Positions 34,101-47,620 of a DNA stretch of 64,000 bases are shown one piece after another. A program made the translations under genes and the position numbers. The first letter of the stretch is position 1. Every line of letters begins with the position of its first letter. Location of the stretch: contig NZ_CP123967.1 of the NCBI RefSeq assembly GCF_029917005.1, positions 2,728,001 through 2,792,000 on the forward strand. The letters are read 5' to 3'. This DNA comes from Tessaracoccus lacteus. Lineage in GTDB: Bacteria; Actinomycetota; Actinomycetes; Propionibacteriales; Propionibacteriaceae. A model generated the notes under the pieces. It did no database searches and had not been told where the DNA came from. It saw nothing but the letters and a program-made list of their open reading frames with translations.

Positions 34101-35495
34101 TCAGTTGTAGACGACGACCTTGTCTCCGAGCCGCACCTTGTCGAACAGCGACCTGATGGCCGCGTAGTCGCGGATGTTCACGCAGCCGTGCGAAGCGCCG
34201 GCGTAGCCACGGGCAGCGAAGTCGGCCGAGTAGTGGACGGCCTGGCCGCCGGAGAAGAACATCGCGAAGGGCATCGACGACCCGTAGATCGACGAGACGT
34301 GGTCACGCGACTTGCGGAACACCGTGAAGGAGCCGTTGCGGGTCGGCGAGGAGGAGGCGCCGAAGCGGGCGTCGAGAGTCGTCACGATCTTCCCGTCGAT
34401 CATCCACCGCAGCTTGCGGTCATCCTTCGAGATGCACAGGACCCGGCCGGTGAGGCAGCGGCTGTCGATGCCCTTGAGCGTGCGCGTGATCTTCATGCTG
34501 GAGGATCCGGTGCGCGACGAGCCCTGCGTGACCAGCACGCGCCACTTCACGGTGCCGGTGTGGTCCTCCTTGTACGTCAGCGGGAGCGAGTACTTCGTGC
34601 CGTTGTACTTCACGGAGATGGTCTTCTTGGTCTTGGTGACCCACTTGCCGTTCGAGCGGACCTGGGCGGCGACGGTGACCTTGCCGGTGTAGCCCTTGAC
34701 GGTGCCGGTGGCATAGGTGGAGGCGCCAAGCAGCTTGACTCGGTCCTTGTTGATGCTGGCGGACTTCTTCGGGACGCGGGTGACCTTGACGGAGTCGGAA
34801 CCGACGCTCGTCGAGCCCTGCGTCGCGCGCACGCGGAACTTGTTGGTGGCCAGCGTGCCGGTCTTGTACTGCGCGGAGACGGAGTAGCTCGTCGACGACG
34901 TGGTGGTCTTCGACAGCGTCTTCCAGGCCCCGTTGACCCGGACCTGCGACTCGACGGTGACCTTGCCCGGCAGGAAGCCCTTCAGCTTGCCCGTCAGCTT
35001 CACCGTCGACCCGACGGCCCGGTAGCGGGTGGTCGAGGCGGTGACGCTTGGGGTGGCGACGCGCTTGAGGGTATGGGTGTCGGTCGTCGCGGTGGTGCCG
35101 GCCGTGTCGGAGGCCGTCACCCGCCACTTCCAGGAGCCCTTGGTGTGCGTGCCGGTGGACAGCAGGAGCTTGTAGGTGCCGCCCTCGGCGACCGTGACCG
35201 GGGTGCCGCTCTTCCAGGCGCCGTCGACGTAGACCTGCGCCTTGACCGTCACCTGGCCGGTGAAGCCGCTCACCTTGCCGGTGGCGTAGGACTTCACGCC
35301 CACGTACTGGGCGGTCGGCATGCTGATCGTCACGTTCCCGACGGCCACCGCGGGCGCGGTCTGCGGGGGCGTCGGCGTCGTGGTCGTGTCGGCGGCCGCG
35401 AACGAGGCCGAGGTGGCCAGCAGTGCGCCACTGATCAGGCCGACGGTCAGCCTCTTGGCCCACCGCCCCAGGGCTCCGGGCATCTGCGCCTCCAT
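34101..35495 (-). CDS. Secreted L,D-transpeptidase (YkuD) with N-terminal repeat domains
   Basis: 464 residues. A signal peptide (AKRLTVGLISGALLATSASF) is followed by a Thr/Pro linker and four or so beta-rich repeats of about 70-80 residues (ATGKVSGFTGQVTVKAQVYV, LTGKLKGFLPGKVTVESQVR, ATGTVKGYTGKVTVAAQVRS). The C-terminal YkuD domain ends with the catalytic GASHGCVNIRDYAAI (His and Cys) and VRLGDKVVVYN. It would cross-link peptidoglycan or attach proteins outside the membrane; the repeats may bind wall polymer. A second in-frame ATG at 35483 has GGAGG 5 nt upstream and may be the true start. Confidence 0.88.
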   Translation of the reverse strand: MEAQMPGALGRWAKRLTVGLISGALLATSASFAAADTTTTPTPPQTAPAVAVGNVTISMPTAQYVGVKSYATGKVSGFTGQVTVKAQVYVDGAWKSGTPVTVAEGGTYKLLLSTGTHTKGSWKWRVTASDTAGTTATTDTHTLKRVATPSVTASTTRYRAVGSTVKLTGKLKGFLPGKVTVESQVRVNGAWKTLSKTTTSSTSYSVSAQYKTGTLATNKFRVRATQGSTSVGSDSVKVTRVPKKSASINKDRVKLLGASTYATGTVKGYTGKVTVAAQVRSNGKWVTKTKKTISVKYNGTKYSLPLTYKEDHTGTVKWRVLVTQGSSRTGSSSMKITRTLKGIDSRCLTGRVLCISKDDRKLRWMIDGKIVTTLDARFGASSSPTRNGSFTVFRKSRDHVSSIYGSSMPFAMFFSGGQAVHYSADFAARGYAGASHGCVNIRDYAAIRSLFDKVRLGDKVVVYN

Positions 35496-35607
35496 GTGTC
35501 CCCACCTTCACTTCTCGAGGTCATGCCGGGGTCACGTTACCCTGAACGTCGCCCGTTTCCACATCGAGAGGCCCACGTTCAGGAAGCCCGAAGGGTCGAC
35601 TGCACCG

Positions 35608-38887
<3,280 letters not shown>

Positions 38888-38944
38888 CGGTTGGGTCCCT
38901 CTCTTGATCTGATCCTGGTCAGCATCGTTGCCTTCGGTTCCTGT

Positions 38945-39832
38945 CTACACGACCGGGGGACGCCCGTGTCGGGTCATCTCCCAGATCGTCGACCAACGCA
39001 GCTTGCGTGGCCGCGGTCCGTCTCCCCACGGCGACGACTTCCAGCCGTCGCGCCAGCCCGACCACCACGTCCGCAGGGCGTGTGGGTCGCGCTCCCGCAC
39101 CAGCTGCACGAGCGTCCAGGTGCCGACGTAGGCCCACGAGAACGGCCAGTGCAGGCAGCGGCGGGCGAGCCAGACGCGGTTGCGGGCGTTCATGAAGTAG
39201 TACTCGTCGTGGCGGGTGGGGTGCACGACGGGGTGGGCGGCGCGCAGGTCGCCGTGGTACTCGGTCCGCATGCCCTGGTCCCACACCCGCCAGGCGAGCT
39301 CAATGCCCTCGTGCGCGTAGAAGAAGGTGCCGGGCCAGCCGCCGGTGGCGTCGAAGACATCGCGCCGGAGCACGACGGCGGCCTCCATGACGGAGAAGGC
39401 GGGGCCGGAGTCGGTCGCGTCGCCCTTGCGCATGCGCGGGACCCAGCGGCCGGGTTCGTCGCCGGGGTTGTCCGGGTCGACCATGCGGGGCTGGATCATG
39501 CCGAGCTTCGGGTTGGCATGGAAGCGGCGGGCGCACTCGGCGAGGTGCCCCTCGTCGAGTAGGGCGCAGTCGTCGTCGAGGAAGAACAGGAACTCGCCGG
39601 AGACGTCCTCGACGCCGGCGTTGCGTCCGGCGGGGATGCCGAGGTTGGAGCGGAGGTGATGGCCCTTCACACCCTCGGGGAGACCGACGGGGTTCCAGCC
39701 GTTGCCGACGACCACGATGTCTGTGGTGACGCCCGTCTGCATCAGCACGGAGTCGATGGCCCGCGCCAGGCCCTCGGGTCGCCGCCCCATGGTGAGCATG
39801 ACGACACCGAACGTCGGCGGCCCGGCGGTCAT
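38945..39832 (-). CDS. GT2-family glycosyltransferase
   Basis: 295 residues, GT-A fold: FGVVMLTMGRRPEGLARAID, DIVVVGNG, PAGRNAGVEDVSGEFLFFLD with the metal-binding FLDDDCALLDEG, and later GGWPGTFFYAHEGIELAWRV, the EhtDL-like position of rhamnosyl/galactofuranosyl-type GT2s. Given the adjacent rhamnose pathway a rhamnosyltransferase role is a reasonable inference. ATGA overlap with the upstream CDP-alcohol phosphotransferase. No membrane helix is obvious, so it is probably peripheral. Confidence 0.87.
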   Translation of the reverse strand: MTAGPPTFGVVMLTMGRRPEGLARAIDSVLMQTGVTTDIVVVGNGWNPVGLPEGVKGHHLRSNLGIPAGRNAGVEDVSGEFLFFLDDDCALLDEGHLAECARRFHANPKLGMIQPRMVDPDNPGDEPGRWVPRMRKGDATDSGPAFSVMEAAVVLRRDVFDATGGWPGTFFYAHEGIELAWRVWDQGMRTEYHGDLRAAHPVVHPTRHDEYYFMNARNRVWLARRCLHWPFSWAYVGTWTLVQLVRERDPHALRTWWSGWRDGWKSSPWGDGPRPRKLRWSTIWEMTRHGRPPVV

Positions 39833-40656
39833 GCGCGCAGCCTCGGGGACTTCCAGATCGCCACGAAGTGCCCGACGACGACCACCCAGATCAGGACGGT
39901 CAGGGCGACGACATAGGCGCGCCAGACGATCGATGGGTCGGCGAAGAACAGCGCGACGACGCCGACGACCAGCGAAACGAGAGTCAGCTCGATCGAGTGG
40001 AAGATGCGGTGGAACGGCACGAAACGGGCGACGCGGCGCAGCATCGCCATCGCGCCGGTGCCGGTGATCTGGCGCACGGCGTTGGTGTCGGGCAGCTTCT
40101 CCAGGCCGGAGTTCGTGCGGGCGAGGACCACCATGGCGTTGAGGGCCTTGTTGAACCAGATACCGCCCATCAGCAGGGCGCCCAGGAAAGCGAACTGCCA
40201 GTCGGTCACCGTGGCGGCGTCGCCGGCCGCGAGGATGCCGGCCGCCTTGATGCCGAGGAAGAGCCCGATGGAGCCCTCGGCGGAGTAGTGCCCGATCTGG
40301 TCGAGGAAGATCCCTTTCGGGCTCATGGTCCGGCGCCAGCGCGCGACCTCGCCGTCGGAGCAGTCGAGGAACATCTGGAACTGCGCGAGCAGCGCGGCCA
40401 GCAGCGGGCCCCAGATCCCGGGCAGCAGCAGCGCGGGGCCGGCCAGGAACCCGGCGACGATCATCAGGAACGTGACTCCGTTTGCGCTGATGGGCGTGCG
40501 GACCAGTAGCCAGGTCAGGTGCACCGAGAGGCGCCGCATGTACAGCGTCCCGGTCCAGTGCTCCGCGATCGCGCGGCTCATCACGGCTTCGGGCTGCACG
40601 ACGCGGCGCAGCTCCTCAAGGGTCGGGCTTGCGGGGCGGGGCAGGTCGTCGGTCAC
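39829..40656 (-). CDS. CDP-alcohol phosphotransferase family membrane enzyme, variant active site
   Basis: 275 residues with about six hydrophobic helices. The CDP-alcohol motif reads DCSDGEVARWRRTMSPKG then IFLDQIGHYSAEG: three of the four conserved Asp are present, but the fourth (general base position in the usual D-x-x-x-D ending) is His. This form looks like a subfamily trait and not random decay, since the rest is intact. It would transfer a phospho-alcohol between CDP and an acceptor, possibly a lipid or wall-polymer carrier. Overlaps both neighbours by 4 nt, so it belongs to the exporter operon. Confidence 0.85.
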   Translation of the reverse strand: MTDDLPRPASPTLEELRRVVQPEAVMSRAIAEHWTGTLYMRRLSVHLTWLLVRTPISANGVTFLMIVAGFLAGPALLLPGIWGPLLAALLAQFQMFLDCSDGEVARWRRTMSPKGIFLDQIGHYSAEGSIGLFLGIKAAGILAAGDAATVTDWQFAFLGALLMGGIWFNKALNAMVVLARTNSGLEKLPDTNAVRQITGTGAMAMLRRVARFVPFHRIFHSIELTLVSLVVGVVALFFADPSIVWRAYVVALTVLIWVVVVGHFVAIWKSPRLRA

Positions 40657-41408
40657 TTCCTGGTCGCCTCGTACGCCTCGATGACCTCGTCGGTCGGGCC
40701 GTCCATCATGAGCGTGCCCTTGTTGAGCCAGATGGTGCGCTGACAGGTGTCGCGGATCGACCCCATGGAATGCGAGACGAGGAAGATCGTGCCTGCGGTC
40801 TCGGCGATCTCGCGAATCCGGGCCTCCGAACGCTTGCGGAACCGCCGATCTCCGACGGCGAGGGCCTCGTCGATGATCAGGATGTCGTGCTGACGGGCGG
40901 CCGCGATGGAGAACTTCAGTCGCGCCTGCATGCCTGACGAGTACGTGCGCATGGGCAGGTCGATGGACTCGCCCAGCTCGGCGAAGTCGACGATGCCCGG
41001 CTCGAGTTCCTTGACCTCGGACCGGGTGTACCCCAGCGCGAGGCCGCCGAGGATGATGTTGCGGGCGCCCGAGAGGTTGGGCAGCAGCGCCGCGCCGACG
41101 CCGAGGAGGTTGGGGCGCGAGCGGGCGTAGACGGCGCCCGAGGCAGGAGGCGTAAGGCCCGTGAGGGCACGCATCAGCGTCGACTTGCCGGAGCCGTTTG
41201 AGCCGATCACGCCGATGGACTCGTTCTCGTAGGCGACGAAGGAAACGCCCTTCAGCGCGTGCACCTCGCGGATGCCACGGGTCTTGGCCAGCAGGCCGCT
41301 GCGATCCTTGGCGGCCCGGCCGGTGGCGTACACGCGGTACTTCACGTGCAGGTCGTCGACCACGACGACGGGGGCGCCGCGGTCCGGCAGCTTGTCAATC
41401 GCGACCAT
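40653..41408 (-). CDS. ABC transporter ATP-binding protein (Wzt/TagH-like)
   Basis: 251 residues: Walker A GSNGSGKSTLMRALTG, Q-loop region, signature YSSGMQARLKFSIAAARQ, Walker B ILIIDEALAVGD, switch FLVSHSMGSI. It powers export of a lipid-linked glycopolymer with the permease encoded just upstream. It has no C-terminal carbohydrate-binding extension of the long Wzt type. The start is ATG 41408, overlapping the permease stop by 14 nt. An upstream in-frame extension to 41507 lies inside the permease gene and is unlikely. Confidence 0.9.
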   Translation of the reverse strand: MVAIDKLPDRGAPVVVVDDLHVKYRVYATGRAAKDRSGLLAKTRGIREVHALKGVSFVAYENESIGVIGSNGSGKSTLMRALTGLTPPASGAVYARSRPNLLGVGAALLPNLSGARNIILGGLALGYTRSEVKELEPGIVDFAELGESIDLPMRTYSSGMQARLKFSIAAARQHDILIIDEALAVGDRRFRKRSEARIREIAETAGTIFLVSHSMGSIRDTCQRTIWLNKGTLMMDGPTDEVIEAYEATRK

Positions 41409-42267
41409 AACGCTCCTCGGCACTCCAGAAGAACAGCACGCCCAGAATGAGGGTGGCCAGGGAGATGCCGGCGAGCATCGGCCAGTAGTGCAGGGGGTAG
41501 CTCCCACTCTCCACGAGGATGCTGCGGGAGATCTGAAGCACCTGGTAGATGGGGTGGTAGTCGTACAGCGTCAGGATCGCAGGATGGTGCTCGAGGATCG
41601 TCTTGACGTTGAACAGTACGCCGGAGGTGTAGAAGAGGATCCGACTGACGAACGGCAGCAGTTGCGACAGGTCCGCCACATGCACGGTCAGGCGCGCCGT
41701 GATGAACGCGATGCCCGTGTTGAACAGGGTGAACAGCGCCAACAGCGGGACCATCAGCAGCCACTCCCAGCGGGGGTAGTGACCAAAGATCGCCAGGATC
41801 GGCACCAGCACCACGAGCGTGATGCACAGACTCAGGAACCGCTGGACGACCGTCGCGAGAGGCAGAGTCATGCGCGGGAAGTTCAGCGACTGCACGAGGT
41901 TGCGGTTGCCGGAGATCGACTTGGACCCGTCGTTGAAGCACCCCGTGAAGAACTCGAAGATGAAGACGCCGACGACCACGTAGGCCGCGTAGCCCTCAGG
42001 CCGGCTGTTGCCCTGCAGCAGGCCGAAGATCAGGCCATAGATCAGCGCGTTGAGCAGCGGCCGCAGCACGATCCAGACGATGCCGAGGCGGTTGCCCTCG
42101 ACCTCGGAGCGCATCCGGAAGCGGGCCATGGTTGCGATGAACTCGCGACGCTGCCACACCTCGCCGAGATAGCGGAAAAGCGGTGGTCGGGCACCGACCC
42201 TGGGCAGCCCAGCTTCCTGGGCGATCTGCGCCAAAGACACGTGTCGGGGCCCCTTCTTCTCGGCCAA
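41395..42267 (-). CDS. ABC-2 type polysaccharide exporter permease (Wzm/TagG-like)
   Basis: 290 residues with six hydrophobic helices. The pattern FRMRSEVEGNRLGIVWIVLR and PLLNALIYGLIFGLL before the first helices, then NGSKSISGNRNLVQSLNFPR (GNxxLV..xxFPR), is typical of TagG/Wzm. The C-terminus holds YDYHPIYQVLQISRSIL. The first possible start is TTG 42267, without a clear ribosome site; the GTG at VSLAQIAQ, 8 codons in, is an alternative. It is the first gene of the minus-strand operon and divergent from argG. Confidence 0.9.
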   Translation of the reverse strand: MAEKKGPRHVSLAQIAQEAGLPRVGARPPLFRYLGEVWQRREFIATMARFRMRSEVEGNRLGIVWIVLRPLLNALIYGLIFGLLQGNSRPEGYAAYVVVGVFIFEFFTGCFNDGSKSISGNRNLVQSLNFPRMTLPLATVVQRFLSLCITLVVLVPILAIFGHYPRWEWLLMVPLLALFTLFNTGIAFITARLTVHVADLSQLLPFVSRILFYTSGVLFNVKTILEHHPAILTLYDYHPIYQVLQISRSILVESGSYPLHYWPMLAGISLATLILGVLFFWSAEERYGRD

Positions 42268-42308
42268 GCGGTCATATCCGCGTGCAGTCTACCCCGCTGT
42301 CCCCTTGA

Positions 42309-43805
<1,497 letters not shown>

Positions 43806-43819
43806 ACTCTGAACACATG

Positions 43820-43847
43820 GTCGCCCGCGGCTCGGGCCGCGGGCGAC
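43820..43847. terminator. Bidirectional terminator between argG and the GT61 gene
   Basis: Perfect 12-bp arms GTCGCCCGCGGC (43820-43831) and GCCGCGGGCGAC (43836-43847) with a 4-nt loop TCGG, between convergent genes. Confidence 0.8.
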
Positions 43848-43854
43848 TGCCATG

Positions 43855-45585
43855 TCAGAGGGCCAGGGATGGCGGGACGAAGGATTCGAGGAGTTCCGTC
43901 AGCCCGGCGCCATCGGTCGCAAGGTCGAAATCGTAGTCGGACTTGAAGGCGAACACCGACCACCGGCCCCTAGGATGCCGGATCTCGGCCGGCCCGTAGA
44001 AGTAGTGGATCGGATTACCGAAGAGGGCGCAGATCAGGTACTCGTTCATCGCCCCATAAGTGTCCGGGGCGACGACGATCCACTGCTGTCCCGGCCGGGC
44101 GTAGATGCCGTTGAGCATTCCGCTGCCGCCGTAGCCGGCGATGACCGACGCATTCTTGAACGTCAGGGCCTGGACGCTCACGTCGTGATCCTCGGGGTAG
44201 AAGATCTCGAAGCCGTGCTGCCGGAAGAAGGCCAGCAGCTCCTCCTCCTGGCGGCAGTTGCGCTTCACGGAGGTCCGCCGCGCGACGAAGATCCGGTCGG
44301 GGGTAGTGACGCCGTCCGGGACCTCAGCCGCCAGCGTGTCGCGCATGCGCGCCCACACGTCCAGCAGCTTCGGGTGAGCCACGAAGGGCATTGAGAACAG
44401 GGGCGTGACGCCGATGAGCCGCTCGACGCGTACGGACCCACTGAACGCGACGATGTCCTCGGCGGGGATCCCGTACGAGACGAGGGTGCGTATGAACCAC
44501 GGCGGGAGTTCCTCGCGACCCTCGTAGAGGCCGACGAGAACCTTCAGGTTAGGGAACTCGCTCTTCAACTCGTCCCACGCCCACAGCCTGCTGACGACCT
44601 CCGTCACGAGGTGCCCGTAGATGTGCACGAACTCGGAGTCCAGGTTCAGGTAGGTGCCGGGCAGGTCCACCACCTCGACCCTCGGCTCCTGTAGCCGCAT
44701 GAACCGGTCATTGACCCAGGTGGCCGCACGTCGCGTGTGGATCTTCGCCGACCGGTAATGCCTGAATGTCTCGGGCAGCAGGGCCACGCCCTTGGTGACC
44801 ACCTGCCGTGGGGCGACGATCACGTCGTCGTAGATCCGGATCCGCCGAGCTGGCAGCGTGCCCTTCTTGCGGAAACGCTTCTCGTACTGAGGCATGTTCA
44901 TCGTCGCGATCGAGGTGAACTCGTACGGCCTCGCCGGCTCCACCTCGCGCACCTCCACCCAGTCCCAGCCGAGGCGTCGGGCGAAGTCCGCCGACAGCTC
45001 GTCCTCGAGGATCGGGACGAAGTGCAGCCCGGACTTTTGGACGATCAGCAGTTTGTCGGTGGCCCGCAGCGACCCAACGGCGTGGGCGAATCCGTCGCGC
45101 GCCTCCCGCGGCAGGTTCTCCCGCTTGCTGTTCTTGAGTAGGGAGTCGAGGGGACGCTCCGCCTGCCCCTCGGCCAGCGCCGAGGTGTCCCCGACGAGCA
45201 CGAAGTGGCCGCCGTCGTCGAGGTAGTAGAGGAGCTCACGCAGCAGCTCAGGCCTGTTGAAGACACCGGTCTCCGCCAGAATGGTGTCGAAGGGCCCGCG
45301 GGCCAACATGAGTCTGTGCACGGCCTTGATCCCCGAGATCTGCCGCCAGCCCTTCCGCTGGCCTTGGGCTGCCAACATCGCGGGCCGGATGCAACCTCTG
45401 TCCTTGAGCGCCTTCCTGAGGTACGGCACGGGCTCGTTCGCCAGCACCACCACACGGCCATGAAGGACATCAGGAATCTGACCCCAAGGCGAGGCCCGGA
45501 AGGACTCCTGCGCCGCCTGGAGCCCCACCCTCTTGCGTCTCTCGCGCTTACGAGCTTCAATCGCTCGGTTCAGTCGACCTCGCAC
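43855..45585 (-). CDS. GT61-family glycosyltransferase
   Basis: 576 residues. The C-terminal 300 carry the DUF563/GT61 pattern: YGHLVTEVVSRLWAWDEL, then RIFVARRTSVKRNCRQEEEL (the ARR motif), YPEDHDVSVQALTFKNASVI and AGYGGSGMLNGIYARPGQQW. The N-terminal half looks like a second nucleotide-binding or Rossmann-like region (GHFVLVGDTSALAEG). It adds a pentose or hexose to a glycan and probably serves the surface polymer made by the neighbouring locus. The start is GTG 45585 with GGAGG 5 nt upstream. Confidence 0.82.
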   Translation of the reverse strand: MRGRLNRAIEARKRERRKRVGLQAAQESFRASPWGQIPDVLHGRVVVLANEPVPYLRKALKDRGCIRPAMLAAQGQRKGWRQISGIKAVHRLMLARGPFDTILAETGVFNRPELLRELLYYLDDGGHFVLVGDTSALAEGQAERPLDSLLKNSKRENLPREARDGFAHAVGSLRATDKLLIVQKSGLHFVPILEDELSADFARRLGWDWVEVREVEPARPYEFTSIATMNMPQYEKRFRKKGTLPARRIRIYDDVIVAPRQVVTKGVALLPETFRHYRSAKIHTRRAATWVNDRFMRLQEPRVEVVDLPGTYLNLDSEFVHIYGHLVTEVVSRLWAWDELKSEFPNLKVLVGLYEGREELPPWFIRTLVSYGIPAEDIVAFSGSVRVERLIGVTPLFSMPFVAHPKLLDVWARMRDTLAAEVPDGVTTPDRIFVARRTSVKRNCRQEEELLAFFRQHGFEIFYPEDHDVSVQALTFKNASVIAGYGGSGMLNGIYARPGQQWIVVAPDTYGAMNEYLICALFGNPIHYFYGPAEIRHPRGRWSVFAFKSDYDFDLATDGAGLTELLESFVPPSLAL

Positions 45586-46036
45586 GTCGCCTCCGTCTCA
45601 AGTCCTAGCGTCGTCACCCAATGCCACACGGCTACCACGCTTGGACGACTGTACTAGGCGTCGACTCTTCACCCCGCCGAGCGGTCGCTACCACGGTCAA
45701 GTCTCCCGGTTTGCCGAGGCCCAGTCGGGGACGGTTGTGCGGCATTGACGGGGCGGCCCAAGCGCCAGCATCAAACCCCGGCAGGTGACACCGCCATGAG
45801 TACAATGAACCCGGCACACACCTCACAGCCAGCATAACTCCTAGTCAGCTCGTCTACTACAGAGAGACTTGAGCACAGATACTTGGCATCTACTGAGCTT
45901 CGCTACTTATGCACATAGGTAGCAGATACCGAGAGAGAACTAGTAGTTTCCCCCACCGTTCCCACTGCCCATTCCGTTATCGATTTGAGACGCTTAACGT
46001 GCAGCCACTTCGGCGAACGAATGGGAGCAGACGATC
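45586..46036. other. 450-bp intergenic region, relatively AT-rich
   Basis: I see no gene here. From about 45836 to 45960 the GC content falls sharply against the window. It holds a 20-bp near-palindrome (45903-45922) and several CTACT/AGTAG words. The length and composition suggest regulatory sequence for the WhiB-like gene at 46037, or an unannotated small RNA, but neither is shown. Confidence 0.4.
45903..45922. promoter_or_regulatory. 20-bp near-perfect palindrome upstream of the WhiB-like gene
   Basis: CTACTTATGCACATAGGTAG is self-complementary except for one position per arm. It lies 115 bp before the start codon, in the AT-rich part of the gap. A dimeric regulator could bind it. Confidence 0.45.
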
Positions 46037-46588
46037 ATGACAACGACGGACACGGCCACCCCCTGCGTCACCTACTCGGACATCTACCTCCACCCCCTCC
46101 TCGACGAGAGCGCCAGCCCGTCAACCAGGGGGGACCGTCGCGAGCAGGCGATGCTCCGCTCCCAGGCCGAGAAACTCTGCTCCGGATGCCCTCTGCTTGC
46201 CCAGTGCCTCAGCGATGCGGTCAGCAAGTACGACGTCTCCGGTTTCGTGGCAGGCACCACCAAGCGACAGCGCCAGGAGATCCGGGCACGGCTCGGTGTC
46301 AACGTCACCCCCGACGACCTCGACACGTTCGCCGGCGTCAACTCCGGTCGCCAGTTCGACCGCTACGAGATCCACCGCATGAGGATGGCCAACCCCGATC
46401 AGCCCCTGAGCGTCATCGCGTCGAAGGTCGGCTGCTCGGTGTCCACCGTCAAGCGGCACCTGCGGCGCATCGAGGAGGAGAACGGCGTGGTTCGCCCCCG
46501 GACCCGCGTCACCCCCTCCCCGGCGGAGATCATGGCCGTCGCAGCCGAGGTCAAGGCAGGAATCGCCCGCAAGGTCGAGGCCGCCTGA
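46037..46588 (+). CDS. WhiB-like iron-sulfur protein with C-terminal helix-turn-helix
   Basis: 183 residues. The Wbl cysteines are Cys10, Cys48, Cys51 and Cys57 (LCSGCPLLAQC, the C-x2-C-x5-C form), followed by VSGFVAGTTKRQRQEI, the position of the Wbl G-[VI/F]-x-x-G turn and basic tail. Residues 120-150 (PLSVIASKVGCSVSTVKRHL) form a helix-turn-helix not found in short Wbl proteins, which normally contact DNA through sigma factor and a basic tail. So this may bind DNA on its own. GGAG lies upstream of the ATG. A bidirectional terminator follows. Confidence 0.8.
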   Translation: MTTTDTATPCVTYSDIYLHPLLDESASPSTRGDRREQAMLRSQAEKLCSGCPLLAQCLSDAVSKYDVSGFVAGTTKRQRQEIRARLGVNVTPDDLDTFAGVNSGRQFDRYEIHRMRMANPDQPLSVIASKVGCSVSTVKRHLRRIEEENGVVRPRTRVTPSPAEIMAVAAEVKAGIARKVEAA

Positions 46589-46598
46589 CCGCAGAAAC

Positions 46599-46643
46599 CT
46601 GATGCCACCCGGGCAGGTTCCCCCGCCTCCTGGGTGGCATCAG
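46599..46643. terminator. Bidirectional terminator
   Basis: Perfect 12-bp arms CTGATGCCACCC (46599-46610) and GGGTGGCATCAG (46632-46643), between the convergent WhiB-like and HAD genes. Confidence 0.75.
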
Positions 46644-46654
46644 CATGTCCGGCG

Positions 46655-47461
46655 TCAGCAGGCCTCGGCGCGGGCCTCCTCCAGGAACCAGCGGTCGAGC
46701 TCCTCGACGGTGCCGAGGTCGTGGAACGTTCCGGTGACGTGGTCGGCTGCGGCCTTCACCTCGTCTGCGGCATCGCCGATGGCGACGCCGCGGCCGGCCC
46801 ACTCGAGCATCTCGATGTCGTTGCGGCCGTCACCAAGTGCGAGCACGTCGGCCCTGTCGATGCCGAGCGCGTCGCAGACGACGGCGAGGCCGTGGGCCTT
46901 GTCCACCCCGCGCGGGGCGATGTCCAGCCAGGCGGACCAACCGACGAAGTAGGCGACCTCCTGGAGGCCGAGCCGTGCGACGAGTTCCGCAAAGACCTCC
47001 TCGGAGGACTCCGGCTGGCGGATGACGACGCGTGCCACTTCGCGTGAAGCCAGCTCCTCGATCGTCTCGATGTGGACGACACCGGTCAGCTCCCCGTCGG
47101 GGAAGTGCCGGTTGACGCGCCAGTCCGCGCCGTCCTGCACTGCGATCCGCGCATCGGGCGCGAGCTCAGCGACCTGACGGACGACGTCGGAGGGGTCGAA
47201 CCTGGTCTCGTGCATGATCCGGAACGGCGGGTCGGTGACGACGACGGCGCCGTTGGAGACCACGGACCAGCCCGCGGGCAGGCCCAGCTGGTCGCGGACC
47301 TCCTTCGCGCCAAGCCACGAGCGCCCCGTCGACATCACGACAGGCACTCCGGCCTCGACGACGCGCTGCACGGCCTCGTGGATGGCGGGGGGAAGGTGTC
47401 CGAACCCGTCGACGAGCGTGCCGTCGATGTCCAGCGCGACCAGCTTCGGTGTGAACGTCAT
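46655..47461 (-). CDS. HAD-superfamily Cof-type phosphatase
   Basis: 268 residues, Cof/IIB class: motif I LVALDIDGTLVDGFGHLPP, motif II VVMSTGRSW, Lys region, and motif III/IV DVLALGDGRNDIEMLEWAG. The cap domain lies between motif II and III. Such enzymes dephosphorylate sugar phosphates or cofactors; the substrate is not inferable. The ATG at 47461 has GGAGG 4 nt upstream. Possibly divergent partner of manA, 159 bp away. Confidence 0.87.
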   Translation of the reverse strand: MTFTPKLVALDIDGTLVDGFGHLPPAIHEAVQRVVEAGVPVVMSTGRSWLGAKEVRDQLGLPAGWSVVSNGAVVVTDPPFRIMHETRFDPSDVVRQVAELAPDARIAVQDGADWRVNRHFPDGELTGVVHIETIEELASREVARVVIRQPESSEEVFAELVARLGLQEVAYFVGWSAWLDIAPRGVDKAHGLAVVCDALGIDRADVLALGDGRNDIEMLEWAGRGVAIGDAADEVKAAADHVTGTFHDLGTVEELDRWFLEEARAEAC

Positions 47462-47620
47462 GGGACCTCCTGACAAGTTACTCCCGCCAGCTTGCCATGA
47501 GCAGATGAACGAGGGGTGACCGACCCACGAGCGTTCGGGGAGTCGCTGCGGCGGCGGCACGTGGCCGGGAGATGCTCCTCCGCCGCTAGGCTGAGGGGAG
47601 GAACGGCGTTCAGGAGATCC

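Noticed and set aside
45586-46036. Riboswitch or T-box ahead of the WhiB-like gene
   Set aside because: I could not build any known riboswitch core or T-box sequence here. Only a 20-bp palindrome stands out.
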